Of a stretch of 64,000 nucleotides of DNA, positions 1 through 9,362 are shown in pieces. The position numbers were made by a program, and so were the translations under genes. Below the pieces are notes generated by a model. That model was given only the letters and a program-made list of their open reading frames with translations. It had not been told where the DNA came from and did no database searches. The first letter of the stretch is position 1, and each line of letters starts with the position of its first letter. The stretch is taken from positions 1 through 64,000 of the forward strand of contig JAHBTJ010000003.1 of assembly GCA_019638595.1 (NCBI GenBank), in the 5' to 3' direction. Source of the stretch: Chitinophagaceae bacterium. GTDB lineage: Bacteria; Bacteroidota; Bacteroidia; Chitinophagales; Chitinophagaceae.

Positions 1-1
1 G

Positions 2-100
2 GCTGCTTTTAAAAGCGGATCATTTTTTTTGCGGGGGCTGGTATTATCATGGTCAGCTATAGTTTTTTTGTTCACAGCGGGGGTGTTTTACTTTGTATAA
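2..100 (+). CDS. C-terminal end of a membrane protein (partial)
   Basis: An open frame runs in from the left edge and stops with TAA at 98-100. The visible 32 residues are mostly hydrophobic, ending in LVLSWSAIVFLFTAGVFYFV, which looks like a last transmembrane helix at the very C-terminus. The start and most of the protein are outside the window, so the family cannot be named. It could be a chance frame, but uninterrupted hydrophobic coding up to a stop in the same direction as proB is suggestive. From 101 to 263 I see no gene; a small dyad (ccgtt/aacgg near 192-207) is the only structure before proB. Confidence 0.4.
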   Translation, partial: AAFKSGSFFLRGLVLSWSAIVFLFTAGVFYFV

Positions 101-263
101 GGTGCAATATATATAGCAGGTTAAATGTAAGATATTTTCCCATACAACTACCTGCCCGATGGGCTTGGGTATATGGACGAACGTGACAGCCCGTTACTGG
201 AAACGGCAAATCGGCAATTGCTCCTTATTTTTGCGCTCAAATTTCATCAACCGGGGCATTGAT

Positions 264-1298
264 ATGCAAAAAAGTGTATTGGTAATAAAATTGGGTACGG
301 CAGTAATTACAGACGGGGAAGGCAAAATTGACCAGGCTGTAATAAAAAAAGTAGTATCGGAAATTGTAGCCCTGGGGCGCCAATACCATATTGTACTGGT
401 TTCCAGCGGCGCGGTGGGAAGCGGAAAATCCTTTTTTAAAAAATACAAAGGTACCATTACGGAGCGTAAGGCTGCCGCGGCTGTGGGAAATCCCATGCTG
501 ATACAGTTATACCACAAATACTTTTCAAAACATGGAATTACCGTGGCGCAGGCATTGTGCGAAAGGCATCATTTTTCTAACCGCCGCCAGTTTTTACAGC
601 TTAAAGAAACGTTTGGCGAATTTTGGGCAAATGATATTTTGCCGGTAGTGAATGAAAATGACCTGGTGAGCAATATAGAACTAAAGTTTTCGGATAATGA
701 TGAGCTGGCAACGCTTATTGCCATTGGGTTTGATGCCGATAAGCTGATTATCTGCACTTCCGCGGGCGGTTTGCTGGATCACGAAAGAAAGATCATTCCC
801 CTCGTTGAAAAGATAGATACAAGCGTTTTGGGGTACGTGAATAAGGAAAAGTCAGGGGTTGGATTGGGCGGAATGCTTTCCAAGCTCACTTCAACCAAGC
901 TTGCCGCTTCATTGGGTATACATGTAATTATTTGCGGACTTAACGGCAAACATCCGTTTCGGGAAGCGCTGGAAGGAAAATCGGGTACCACGTTCCGCGC
1001 GCAGTCTTCCAATTTAAAGGCCCGGCAAAAATGGCTGGCCAGCGGCTCTATTACCATAGGAGGTGTGTATATAGATAAGGGAGCGTCGAAAGCATTGCTT
1101 GCGCGTAAAAGCCTGCTTACCGTAGGTATTAAAAAAGTAAAGGGTACTTTTGTCGCCGGCGAGGTAATACAGCTGATTGATGAGGATGAAATAATTATAG
1201 GCGTTGCTAAAGCCAGGCTGGGCAGCGCTGATATAAATAAAGAAATAGCGCATAAAAATATTATTGCCGCGCATGCGGACGATATCGTTACTTTTTAA
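264..1298 (+). CDS. proB: Glutamate 5-kinase
   Basis: Phosphorylates L-glutamate to gamma-glutamyl phosphate with ATP, the first step of proline synthesis, in the cytoplasm. The 344-residue product starts at the ATG at 264 (MQKSVLVIKLGTAVIT); an in-frame upstream ATG at 159 would add 35 residues unlike the family. The amino-acid kinase fold shows KLGT at residues 9-12, the SSGAVGSGK loop at 47-55 and NENDLVS and FSDNDELATLIA further on. The last 80 or so residues (from ASGSITIGG) are a PUA domain, as in long-form ProB. It lies 11 bp before proA, so the two are almost certainly one operon that makes glutamate semialdehyde. Confidence 0.96.
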   Translation: MQKSVLVIKLGTAVITDGEGKIDQAVIKKVVSEIVALGRQYHIVLVSSGAVGSGKSFFKKYKGTITERKAAAAVGNPMLIQLYHKYFSKHGITVAQALCERHHFSNRRQFLQLKETFGEFWANDILPVVNENDLVSNIELKFSDNDELATLIAIGFDADKLIICTSAGGLLDHERKIIPLVEKIDTSVLGYVNKEKSGVGLGGMLSKLTSTKLAASLGIHVIICGLNGKHPFREALEGKSGTTFRAQSSNLKARQKWLASGSITIGGVYIDKGASKALLARKSLLTVGIKKVKGTFVAGEVIQLIDEDEIIIGVAKARLGSADINKEIAHKNIIAAHADDIVTF

Positions 1299-1309
1299 AG
1301 ATATGATTC

Positions 1310-2551
1310 ATGAGTGCAGTTTTATCACTGATTAAAAAAACGTATAATGCGGCGCCTGCATTAAGGGCTGCCGGCGATGCAAAGCTGAAAAAGGTGCTGA
1401 ATAGGATAGCCGCTGAAATGCTGGAGCAATCCGCCGTTATTCTCAGGGCTAATAAAAAAGATGTGGCGAAGCAGGATCCCAACAACCCGCGTACAGACAG
1501 GCTGCGTCTTACAGATGCACGTTTGAAAGCCATTGCCCAAAGCTTGCGTAAGGTAAGCAGGTTGCCTAATCCTTCGGGTAAGGTGCTGGAGCAAAGAAGG
1601 CTGCCTAACGGATTGTTATTGCAAAAGCTTGCGGTGCCGTTGGGGGTAGTGGGCGCGGTGTACGAGTCGAGGCCGAATGTAACCTTCGATATTGCGGCGC
1701 TTTGCATTCGCAGCGGCAACGCCTGTGTATTAAAGGGTAGCAGTGAAGCCGATCATTCCAATAAAGCCGCGGTAAAGATCATACGCGATGTATTAAAGAA
1801 GAACGGTCTTCCCGCGGAGATCGTTACGCTGCTTCCGGCGGCGCGCGAAACAGTGCAGGAATTGTTTACAGCTACACAATATGTAGATGTTATTATCCCG
1901 AGGGGCTCTGCCGGGCTTATCAATTTTGTACGGAAAAACAGTTTGGTACCTGTTATAGAAACAGGCGCAGGGGTATGCCACGTATATGTTGAAAAAGGAG
2001 CAGCGCAGCAAAAGGCGGTGGATATTGTGGTGAATGCAAAAGTATCCCGCCCTTCTGTATGCAATGCCATGGATACTTTGCTGGTAGACAATTCTATCGC
2101 GGCGGGCTTTCTGCCTAAGCTTCGGGCGGGTTTTGAAAAATACAAAGTGGAGGTATTGGCGGATGCTTCCGCATACAAAATACTCAAAGGATATCCTTAT
2201 CTCGGCAAAGCCGCTGCTGCAGACTTTGACCGTGAGTTCCAGGATTATAAATGCGCGGTAAGAGTAGTGAAAGATACGGAGGAAGCGCTTGCCCATATAC
2301 GTGAGCATTCAACAAAACACTCTGAGGCGATCGTAACCGAAGACAGGAAAAAGGCGGAGCTTTTTTTACATGAAGTAGACGCGGCAGCGGTATACCACAA
2401 TGCTTCCACACGGTTTACAGACGGGGAAGAATTTGGATTAGGTGCGGAGATAGGAATATCAACACAAAAGCTTCATGCGCGCGGCCCCTTTGCCCTGGAA
2501 AAGCTGGTAACCGAAAAATGGGTAGTAAGAGGCAACGGACAGGTGAGGTGA
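1310..2551 (+). CDS. proA: Glutamate-5-semialdehyde dehydrogenase (gamma-glutamyl phosphate reductase)
   Basis: Reduces the unstable gamma-glutamyl phosphate made by ProB to glutamate-5-semialdehyde with NADPH, the second step of proline synthesis. At 413 residues it has the normal ProA length. Hallmarks of this aldehyde-dehydrogenase branch are visible: the GVVGAVYESRPNVTFD segment, the CVLKGSSEA region, and the catalytic cysteine in SRPSVCNAMDTLLVD (Cys251). The C-terminal FGLGAEIGISTQKLHARGP block is also typical. It follows proB after 11 bp. No proC is in the window. The intergenic region after it contains low-complexity repeats rather than a clear terminator. Confidence 0.97.
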   Translation: MSAVLSLIKKTYNAAPALRAAGDAKLKKVLNRIAAEMLEQSAVILRANKKDVAKQDPNNPRTDRLRLTDARLKAIAQSLRKVSRLPNPSGKVLEQRRLPNGLLLQKLAVPLGVVGAVYESRPNVTFDIAALCIRSGNACVLKGSSEADHSNKAAVKIIRDVLKKNGLPAEIVTLLPAARETVQELFTATQYVDVIIPRGSAGLINFVRKNSLVPVIETGAGVCHVYVEKGAAQQKAVDIVVNAKVSRPSVCNAMDTLLVDNSIAAGFLPKLRAGFEKYKVEVLADASAYKILKGYPYLGKAAAADFDREFQDYKCAVRVVKDTEEALAHIREHSTKHSEAIVTEDRKKAELFLHEVDAAAVYHNASTRFTDGEEFGLGAEIGISTQKLHARGPFALEKLVTEKWVVRGNGQVR

Positions 2552-2555
2552 TTGA

Positions 2556-2690
2556 GGTTTGTAATTTATAGTTTGCGGTTAGCTATTTGAAATTCGATAT
2601 TTGATATTTGAAATTGACTGTCGCTCATAGCTGATAGCCGAAAGCTGATGGCTTACAGCTCACAGCCCATCGCTGACTGCTCAATAGTTA
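2556..2690. repeat. Low-complexity intergenic repeat tract, copy 1
   Basis: The gap between proA and the tagaturonate reductase is built from short recurring words: an atttatagttt-type word, then tttgaaatt/gatatttga words, then agctgatagc, aaagctgatggc and cagctcacagc. The same vocabulary, partly as reverse complement and in a different order, fills the gaps at 23570-23900 and 44144-44208. It has no open frame and no clean hairpin. It resembles slippage-driven low-complexity DNA found between genes rather than a transposon. Confidence 0.6.
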
Positions 2691-2702
2691 AATCTTATTT
2701 TT

Positions 2703-4196
2703 ATGATGATATTAAACAAAGCAAACCTCGGTTCCATAGCAGATGCATTTGTTTCGAAACCTTCACAGGCTGTGTTTGAGCTTCCTGAAAAAGTATTGCA
2801 GTTTGGTACCGGTGTGCTGTTGCGCGGCCTGCCGGATTATTTTATAGATAAAGCAAACCGGAAAGGCATTTTCAATGGAAGGGTTGTGGTGGTAAAATCA
2901 ACCGATTCCGGAGGAACAGACGCGTTTGAAGCGCAGGATGGGCTGTATACACTTTGTGTGCGGGGTATTACACAGGGGGTGAAAGCGGAGGAAAACATCA
3001 TCTGCTCCGCTATCAGCAGGGTATTGTCTGCCAAAAAAGAATGGGATAAGATACTTGCCTGCGCTGCTGATCCTCAAATGCAGATCATTATTTCCAATAC
3101 CACGGAGGTAGGAATACAATATGTGGAAGAAAAGATAGATCAGCAGCCACCCGCTTCATTTCCTGCCAAATTGCTGGCTTTTTTGCATACGCGTTATAAA
3201 GCATTAGGCGCCGGCAATCCGGGGATGATCATTGTTCCCACGGAGCTGATCGTTGGGAATGGCGACAGGCTGAAGTCTATTGTATTACAGCTTGCGGCAT
3301 ACAACAAGCTGGATCATTCATTTATTGAATGGCTGAAAGCTGAAAACCGTTTTTGCAATTCGCTGGTAGACAGGATTGTGCCGGGTAAGCCGGAAGAAGT
3401 GATGTTGCAGCAGGTAAAGGAGCAACTGGCATATGAAGACGGGTTGCTTATTATGAGTGAAGTGTACCGCTTGTGGGCAATTGAAGGGGATGAAAAGGTA
3501 AAACAGGCTTTGAGTTTTGCACAGGCAGACGAAGGAGTGATCATAACCCCGGATATTGAAAAATACAGGGAACTGAAACTGCGGTTACTGAATGGCACGC
3601 ATACCCTAAGTTGTGGTTTGGCATTCCTGTCGGGGTTTGTTACGGTAAAAGAAGCAATGGCTGACAAGGTGTTCGGGAATTTTGTAGAAGCGTTAATGCT
3701 GCATAATATAGCGCCTGCTATACCGGGCAGGGTGTCGCCTGCCGAAGCGGAAAATTTTGGACAGCAGGTGCTCGACAGGTTCAGGAATCCCTATATCAAT
3801 CATCAGTGGATCAGCATTACCATGCAGTATACTTCTAAAATGAAAATGCGCGTGGTGCCGGTATTGATGAAATATATACAGGAACAAAAGGCTGTGCCGC
3901 AGCACATGGCTACAGGTTTCGCCGCTTACCTGTTGTTTATGAAAGCGGTTGAAAAAAACGGCGATAAATATACAGGTATCTATAACGGGAAAGCATACCC
4001 TATTAACGATGATAAGGCGGCATATTTTTATGATGCCTGGCAACAATACCAGCCGGCAGAGCTGGCAGACAGGGTATTGAGCGATATGGATTTATGGGAT
4101 ACCGATCTTGCAGCCTTGCCGCAATGGAGTGAAGCGGTTAAAAGCAGGTTGAATGCGTTGATCAGCAAGGGGCCTGCAACCGTGATCGCGGATTAA
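2703..4196 (+). CDS. uxaB: Tagaturonate reductase (altronate oxidoreductase)
   Basis: A 497-residue member of the long-chain mannitol dehydrogenase family, best matched to UxaB, which reduces D-tagaturonate to D-altronate with NADH in galacturonate breakdown. The N-terminal FGTGVLLRGLPDYFIDKAN resembles the UxaB nucleotide-binding segment. The region around IISNTTEVGIQY, the LRLLNGTHTLSCG motif and the KMKMRVVPVL segment are typical of the family's catalytic half. The start is one of two adjacent ATGs at 2703/2706. No altronate dehydratase or uronate isomerase is adjacent, so the rest of the pathway must lie elsewhere. Mannonate or mannitol oxidoreductase activity is a less likely alternative. 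Confidence 0.85.
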   Translation: MMILNKANLGSIADAFVSKPSQAVFELPEKVLQFGTGVLLRGLPDYFIDKANRKGIFNGRVVVVKSTDSGGTDAFEAQDGLYTLCVRGITQGVKAEENIICSAISRVLSAKKEWDKILACAADPQMQIIISNTTEVGIQYVEEKIDQQPPASFPAKLLAFLHTRYKALGAGNPGMIIVPTELIVGNGDRLKSIVLQLAAYNKLDHSFIEWLKAENRFCNSLVDRIVPGKPEEVMLQQVKEQLAYEDGLLIMSEVYRLWAIEGDEKVKQALSFAQADEGVIITPDIEKYRELKLRLLNGTHTLSCGLAFLSGFVTVKEAMADKVFGNFVEALMLHNIAPAIPGRVSPAEAENFGQQVLDRFRNPYINHQWISITMQYTSKMKMRVVPVLMKYIQEQKAVPQHMATGFAAYLLFMKAVEKNGDKYTGIYNGKAYPINDDKAAYFYDAWQQYQPAELADRVLSDMDLWDTDLAALPQWSEAVKSRLNALISKGPATVIAD

Positions 4197-4238
4197 AAAA
4201 TGAATTACGGTTGCAATGCCGCGCTGTAACCGTTCGTC

Positions 4239-4757
4239 TTATCCCTCCGTTTCCGTTACATAGCCATAAAAGGTTACAGGCTGCCTGTCGTTGCCATTTA
4301 CCTGCAATGTGGCATAACCGCTTTCCGTAATGCTCAGGTTGAACTCACGAACCGAGCGTACATCTTTAGGCTTAATAGAAATTTGCCAGCCGCCTTTTTT
4401 GCCGGGTTGTATATTGTATTCAAAATCGCTTGAAGTAAAACGCAACGGCCCCTGTGCAGGATCTATGGGCGCTGTATATAAACGGCCCATATAAGGCAAA
4501 AAGCTGATGATCTTATCGCTTGAAACCGTAAGGTCATAACTGGCGTTCAGTTGACGCGACATGCCGTTCATAGGCACGATCGTCTGCGCTTTGAATACAA
4601 AATTTTTAGAGTCTACCGCTTCTCTGAGGATCGCTTCTTCCTGCGTCTCTTTTTCCCTGCCCGGGGTTTGGGCGTGCAATGGTGCGGTATAAGCCAGTGC
4701 TGTTAGTAATACGGCAGTCAGTGCCATATGCTTATAAATAATATGTTGAATGTTCAT
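4239..4757 (-). CDS. DUF4251 family exported protein
   Basis: A 172-residue exported protein of unknown function. The start is taken at the ATG ending at 4757 because it gives a signal peptide (AVLLTALAYTAPLHAQ, cleavage after about residue 30); an upstream in-frame ATG at 4802 adds 15 residues without signal character. The mature part begins with a charged helix (EKETQEEAILREAVDSKNFVF) and continues with beta-rich sequence. This includes the phrases SYDLTVSSDKIISFLPYMGR and GWQISIKPKD, typical of DUF4251, a small periplasmic family widespread in Bacteroidota. It points away from the TonB receptor gene and shares its upstream region. Confidence 0.75.
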   Translation of the reverse strand: MNIQHIIYKHMALTAVLLTALAYTAPLHAQTPGREKETQEEAILREAVDSKNFVFKAQTIVPMNGMSRQLNASYDLTVSSDKIISFLPYMGRLYTAPIDPAQGPLRFTSSDFEYNIQPGKKGGWQISIKPKDVRSVREFNLSITESGYATLQVNGNDRQPVTFYGYVTETEG

Positions 4758-4852
4758 AAAATAAATTTTAGTGCAGGATATTAGATGCATGGTCATGTTC
4801 AATCGTTTAAGCCGTATACGTAAATGAATAGTTAAAGAGTGGTTGCAAAGGA

Positions 4853-4881
4853 TTGTTAAAAGTGAGGATTTGATTTCTTTG
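4853..4881 (+). promoter_or_regulatory. Candidate Bacteroidota-type promoter for the TonB receptor
   Basis: A TTG at 4853-4855 is followed after 18 bases by TTTCTTTG at 4874-4881, which fits the Bacteroidota -33 (TTTG) and -7 (TAnnTTTG) pattern with one mismatch in the -7 box. It lies about 70 bases before the receptor start. The match is short and could be chance. Confidence 0.35.
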
Positions 4882-4949
4882 CAGGATGGTTGTCATGCCA
4901 TAGCTACCTTTGCTGTCTTATTTTTTAACTATTGAAAGGATATATAACG

Positions 4950-7319
4950 ATGAACAAGCTATTTTTCAGTGTACTTTCTTTTTTGAGTGTTTTTATTTCT
5001 TTTGCCGGCGCGCAATCTTATACCACTCTTTCGGGTACTGTTACCGGTGGTGATGCCAAAGCATTAGCAGGTGCTTCCATAATAGTGTTAAACACCAACA
5101 GGGGTACAGTGAGCGATGCAAACGGTTTTTTTCATCTTGATAAAATATTCCCCGGAAAATATACAGTGCAGGTTTCTGCCGTAGGATATGCTGCTGTAAG
5201 CAAAGAAGTAGACCTGCTGGCGGACAGTAAGAACGAAACGGCATTTGTGTTGAACGAAACGGATACCAGGCTGGATGCCGTAGTGGTTACTGCTCAAAAA
5301 AAGGATGAGCAATTACAGCAGATCCCATTCAGCATAAGCGCGCTGTCGGCCAGGCAGGTTAAAGAATACAGGCTGTGGAACGCGAAGGATATTACTGCCA
5401 TTGTTCCCAATCTTAATTCCACCAATGGCGGCGATGAAAGAAATGTAACTTCTATCAGGGGAATTACTACCACTTCTTACGACCCTGCAATAGCCACCTA
5501 TGTTGACGGCGTAAACCAGTTTACGCTCGACTCTTATTCCTCGCAGTTACTTGATATTGAGCGCATAGAAGTATTGAGAGGTCCGCAGGGTACATTATAC
5601 GGAAGGAACGCGATGGGAGGAGTAATTAATATCATTACAAAGCAGCCTGGCGATAAAGCCACTGTGTTCGCGGAAGTTAACTTTGGAAATTATAACCAGC
5701 AGCGCTATGAACTGGGCTTTAAAACCCCGCTTATAAAAAATAAGCTCTATTTGGGTGCGGCAGGTATGTATTCAAAGCGCGATGGATATTATACCAATAC
5801 ATTTAACAACCGCTCCTTTGATGACCAGAAAATAGCAGCCGGCAATTATTATTTGAAATACAAGCCTGCGGAAAAATGGATGATTTCATTTAACCTGCGT
5901 CACCAGGCACATCGTAATAATGGTGCCTACCCGTTGGTAATGGGAGTGGAAGATGCTTTTGAAAAGCCTTATGAGCTGTCGCAGAATGCCGTTGGAGAAA
6001 TGGTTGACAATACCATGTTCAGCTCACTGGTTATAAATTATGCGGGGCGTGGCTTTAATTTCAGCTCCCAAACGGCTTATCAAAACAATTACCGGTATTA
6101 TAAAAACGCTATAGACGGGGATTTTTCTCCCGCCGATATTGTAACCATCGGGAATAATTACGGGAAGCCCTGGAATAAAGTAAAAACATGGACACAGGAG
6201 TTCAGGTTTACTTCACCCGCCGCTTCCGCAAGCCGCCTGCAATGGACTGCAGGAACTTACCTGTTTTCGGATGACCGCCCTACCAGGCAGGCAACCCATT
6301 ATGGAGAAGATGCAGGCTTGTATGGCATTCCTGATATTAATTTTTCCACTATTAACAGCAGCAAAGGAAAAGGTGAAGGAATTGCGTTTTATGGGCAGGC
6401 AACATACCGTATACTCGAAAAGCTGGATTTTACCGCAGGCATCCGGTACGACTATGAACACAAAAAGTACCATATGATGGGCGAATACCAGCCTGATGGA
6501 GCGGAAGCTATTATTATCCGGCCCGATACATCCTCCGCGGTGCATTCCGGCGCTTTTTCTCCCAGGGCCGGACTAACATGGAGGATCTCTGATAAAAGCA
6601 ACGTATATGGCATCTACAGCAGGGGATTCCGCACGGGCGGACTTACCCAGCTTTCTGACGACCCTTCCCAACCGCCATTGTACCGGTATGATCCCGAGTA
6701 TAGCAATAATTTTGAAGCAGGCATAAAGAACAGCTTCCTGCAAAACAGGCTGTATTTGAATGTAGCTGTTTTCTATACAAATATTACGGGTGTTCAGGTG
6801 CCTACGCTGGTTTTACCGGATGCGATCACCATTATACGCAACGCGGGGAAGCTGAACAGCAAAGGATTTGAAATAGAAGCTACCGCCACGCCGGTAAAAG
6901 GCTTGCAGTTGAATTACAATTTCGGGTATACAAATGCGTCGTATGCCGATCTGAAGCTTTCTCAAAATGGCGCTTCGGTTGACCTTGAGGGTAAGAAGCA
7001 GATATACACTCCTGAGTTTACATCCATGCTGTCGGCGCAATACAGTTATACCATTATTCCCCGGCAGCAGTTAAAAGCGATAGTGCGTGGTGAGTGGATG
7101 TATCTGGGCAGGCAATATTTCGATCTTAATAATTCAATCAGTCAATCGCCTTACAGCCTGCTGAATGCAAGAGCGGGCGTATCGTCCAAAAACGCCGACC
7201 TGATGTTCTGGATAAGAAATCTCGGCGCTAAAAAATACATCGCGTATGCGTACGATTTTGGTGCGGTACACCTGGGCAATCCTCAAACTTTGGGTGTAAC
7301 GTTGGGTGTAAGGATCTAA
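4950..7319 (+). CDS. TonB-dependent outer-membrane receptor with CarboxypepD-like N-domain
   Basis: A 789-residue outer-membrane transporter. The start at 4950 gives a clean signal peptide (NKLFFSVLSFLSVFISFAGAQ); an ATG 18 bases upstream is in frame but less likely. Order of parts: signal peptide, carboxypeptidase-regulatory-like domain (about 25-110), TonB-box-like VVVTAQKK, plug domain ending in IERIEVLRGPQGTLYGRNAM and GGVINIITKQPG (about 115-235), then a barrel ending in GVTLGVRI. There is no SusD partner and the barrel is shorter than in SusC. It therefore looks like a siderophore, cofactor or small-molecule receptor of the FepA/BtuB general type. Substrate unknown. AEC permease and aldo/keto reductase genes follow. 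Confidence 0.9.
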   Translation: MNKLFFSVLSFLSVFISFAGAQSYTTLSGTVTGGDAKALAGASIIVLNTNRGTVSDANGFFHLDKIFPGKYTVQVSAVGYAAVSKEVDLLADSKNETAFVLNETDTRLDAVVVTAQKKDEQLQQIPFSISALSARQVKEYRLWNAKDITAIVPNLNSTNGGDERNVTSIRGITTTSYDPAIATYVDGVNQFTLDSYSSQLLDIERIEVLRGPQGTLYGRNAMGGVINIITKQPGDKATVFAEVNFGNYNQQRYELGFKTPLIKNKLYLGAAGMYSKRDGYYTNTFNNRSFDDQKIAAGNYYLKYKPAEKWMISFNLRHQAHRNNGAYPLVMGVEDAFEKPYELSQNAVGEMVDNTMFSSLVINYAGRGFNFSSQTAYQNNYRYYKNAIDGDFSPADIVTIGNNYGKPWNKVKTWTQEFRFTSPAASASRLQWTAGTYLFSDDRPTRQATHYGEDAGLYGIPDINFSTINSSKGKGEGIAFYGQATYRILEKLDFTAGIRYDYEHKKYHMMGEYQPDGAEAIIIRPDTSSAVHSGAFSPRAGLTWRISDKSNVYGIYSRGFRTGGLTQLSDDPSQPPLYRYDPEYSNNFEAGIKNSFLQNRLYLNVAVFYTNITGVQVPTLVLPDAITIIRNAGKLNSKGFEIEATATPVKGLQLNYNFGYTNASYADLKLSQNGASVDLEGKKQIYTPEFTSMLSAQYSYTIIPRQQLKAIVRGEWMYLGRQYFDLNNSISQSPYSLLNARAGVSSKNADLMFWIRNLGAKKYIAYAYDFGAVHLGNPQTLGVTLGVRI

Positions 7320-7396
7320 TTTTAAAATACTTCGCCAAAAAATCATAATTTAATCTTTACTCCCGGCTTTATGAAAAGCAGGATGAACGGATCGTT

Positions 7397-8302
7397 ATGG
7401 TTAATTTTTTATTGATTGGCATATGTTTGCTGGCAGGCGTTTTTGCGCGGAGGTTTACGGTGCTTCCCCCGGATGCTCATAAAGGATTGAATGCTTTTAT
7501 TATTCATCTTGCGCTGCCGGCCGTCTCTTTTAAATACCTGCCTTATATACAATGGAACAGCACTCTTTTAATACCTGCGCTGATGCCGGTTGTATTGTGG
7601 TTATGCGCGTGGGTATACATCAGGATATACGCGGGCGCAACCGGTATTGATAAAAAAACGGAAAACGGGCTGAAGCTTACCACGGGATTAAGCAATACTT
7701 CCTTTATCGGGTTCCCGATGGTAATAGCCTATTTTGGCGAGCACGCGTTGGGCATAGCGGTAATATGCGACCAGGTATCGTTTTTGCTGCTATCCACTGC
7801 AGGCATCGTGGTGGCGTTGAATGCTGCGGATGGTCATCAACTTTCAGCATCGGCTGTGGTGAAAAAGGTAGTACGGTTTACCCCGTTCATAGCCTGCATA
7901 CTGGCGCTCACCATACCGCGGTTTATGGATATTTCTTCTTTAAATCCCTTATTTGATAAGCTGGCGGCTACTATCGGACCATTGGCATTGTTCTCTACCG
8001 GCTTACAGTTAAAGTTCAGCGGCTGGATGAAAGAAATAAAGCATATCAGCGTGGCCCTGTTATACAAGCTTGTGCTGGCTCCGCTGCTGATAGTGGGCAT
8101 CCTGTTTTTTATGAATGCCAAAGGACTGGCTGCCCAGGTAACAGCATTCGAATCGGCTATGCCCTCCTTTCTTACGGCAGGAGTTATAGCAAGCGAATAC
8201 GGGCTCAACCCCCGCCTGTCTAACCTGGTGGTAGGCGCCGGCATATTGGTGGCATTTATAACAAGCGCAGCATGGTATCTGCTTATTGCTCAATTACTAT
8301 AA
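7397..8302 (+). CDS. AEC-family transporter (auxin efflux carrier type permease)
   Basis: A 301-residue inner-membrane protein made almost entirely of hydrophobic helices, about ten in two halves. The pattern is that of the AEC/BASS-like fold: LPAVSFKYLP near residue 40, TTGLSNTSFIGFPMV around 95-110, and the second-half helix with GPLALFSTGLQL near 200. AEC members export or import small carboxylates such as malate or malonate; the substrate here is not deducible. It starts 77 bp after the TonB receptor and ends 20 bp before the aldo/keto reductase start, so the three may be co-transcribed. Confidence 0.88.
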   Translation: MVNFLLIGICLLAGVFARRFTVLPPDAHKGLNAFIIHLALPAVSFKYLPYIQWNSTLLIPALMPVVLWLCAWVYIRIYAGATGIDKKTENGLKLTTGLSNTSFIGFPMVIAYFGEHALGIAVICDQVSFLLLSTAGIVVALNAADGHQLSASAVVKKVVRFTPFIACILALTIPRFMDISSLNPLFDKLAATIGPLALFSTGLQLKFSGWMKEIKHISVALLYKLVLAPLLIVGILFFMNAKGLAAQVTAFESAMPSFLTAGVIASEYGLNPRLSNLVVGAGILVAFITSAAWYLLIAQLL

Positions 8303-8322
8303 AAAATATAATTAAAAAGGTT

Positions 8323-9273
8323 ATGCAAAGAAGACAATTAGGGAAAACAGGTCTGCATGTTATGCCACTGGCATTTGGAGGCAATGTATTTGGCTGGACG
8401 CTGGATGAAAAAAAGTCGTTTGAAATACTCGACGCTTTTGTGGACGCCGGGTTTAATTTTATAGATACCGCCGACTCCTATTCAACATGGGTGCCTGACA
8501 ATAAGGGCGGCGAAAGCGAAACTATTATTGGAAAGTGGATGAAATCAAGAGCTAACAAGGATAAGGTAATTGTAGCCACCAAGGTAGGTTCCGATATGGG
8601 GCAGGGGCATAAGGATCTTTCGAAAAAATATATTTTAAAAGCGGCAGAGGATTCTTTAAGGCGGCTGCAGACAGATGTAATTGATCTGTACCAAACACAC
8701 TGGGATGATAATATTACACCGGTGGAAGAAACGCTGGAAGCGTATGCGCAACTGGTACGGCAGGGTAAGGTAAAATGGATCGGTGCATCTAATTTGTCGC
8801 CCGAACGGCTGAAGGCTTCACTGAATGCCGGCAAACAATTGGGTTTCCCGCTTTATCAAACATTTCAGCCTGAATACAATTTGTATGCCCGGCGTGGTTT
8901 TGAAACCGAAATACAGCCTGTATGCCTGGAGAATGGCTTAAGCGTGATCAGCTATTATTCCCTGGCCTCGGGATTTTTGACCGGGAAGTACAGGAACGAA
9001 GACGATTTAGGCAAAAGTGCCAGGGGTGGTGGGATAAAGAAATATATGAATGACCGGGGGTTTAAAATTTTGAAAGCATTAGACAAAATTTCCGCGGACT
9101 ATCATTCAACTCCCGCTGCTATAGCAATAGCATGGCTGCTTACCCGGCCCACAGTGGCTGCGCCTATTGCCAGCGCCACTACTACCGAACAATTAAAGGC
9201 GCTTACGGAAGGGGCAGGCCTGGTTCTTCATGCAGACGCTTTACAACTGCTGAACGAAGCTTCTGCGTATTAG
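8323..9273 (+). CDS. Aldo/keto reductase
   Basis: A 316-residue NADP-dependent oxidoreductase with the TIM-barrel aldo/keto reductase fold. The start at 8323 (MQRRQLGKTGLHVMPLAFGG) gives the standard N-terminus; an in-frame ATG at 8272 would overlap the permease gene. The catalytic tetrad is visible: Asp and Tyr in FNFIDTADSYSTW, Lys in VIVATKVGSDM and His in DLYQTHWDD. The segments WIGASNLSPERL and SYYSLASGFLTGKY are typical of the AKR11/YajO-like group. It probably reduces an aldehyde or ketone. It is the last gene of the receptor-permease-reductase run; a palindromic repeat follows immediately and may serve as its transcript end. Confidence 0.92.
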   Translation: MQRRQLGKTGLHVMPLAFGGNVFGWTLDEKKSFEILDAFVDAGFNFIDTADSYSTWVPDNKGGESETIIGKWMKSRANKDKVIVATKVGSDMGQGHKDLSKKYILKAAEDSLRRLQTDVIDLYQTHWDDNITPVEETLEAYAQLVRQGKVKWIGASNLSPERLKASLNAGKQLGFPLYQTFQPEYNLYARRGFETEIQPVCLENGLSVISYYSLASGFLTGKYRNEDDLGKSARGGGIKKYMNDRGFKILKALDKISADYHSTPAAIAIAWLLTRPTVAAPIASATTTEQLKALTEGAGLVLHADALQLLNEASAY

Positions 9274-9282
9274 GGCTCTACG

Positions 9283-9362
9283 GGTGCATTTCAAATTTTC
9301 CTGTAGCACCGCCGTGGGCGGTGTTTTCACCGCCCACCCGGAGAGAAAATTTGAAATGCACC
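9283..9362. repeat. Nested palindromic element (cruciform)
   Basis: Perfect 18-bp inverted repeats at 9283-9300 and 9345-9362 (arm begins ggtgcatttcaaattttc) enclose a second hairpin: a 10-bp stem, gtgggcggtg at 9314-9323 with caccgcccac at 9328-9337, around a tttt loop. The whole 80 bp can fold as one branched structure. It sits 10 bp after the aldo/keto reductase stop. It could be a terminator or a copy of a dispersed palindromic repeat; no T-run follows, which favours the repeat. Confidence 0.75.

Noticed and set aside
159-263. N-terminal extension of proB from the ATG at 159
   Set aside because: The 35 added residues have no match to the family, and the ATG at 264 gives the standard N-terminus.
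101-263. Possible riboswitch or structured leader before proB
   Set aside because: Only short weak dyads are present and no known riboswitch core could be recognised.
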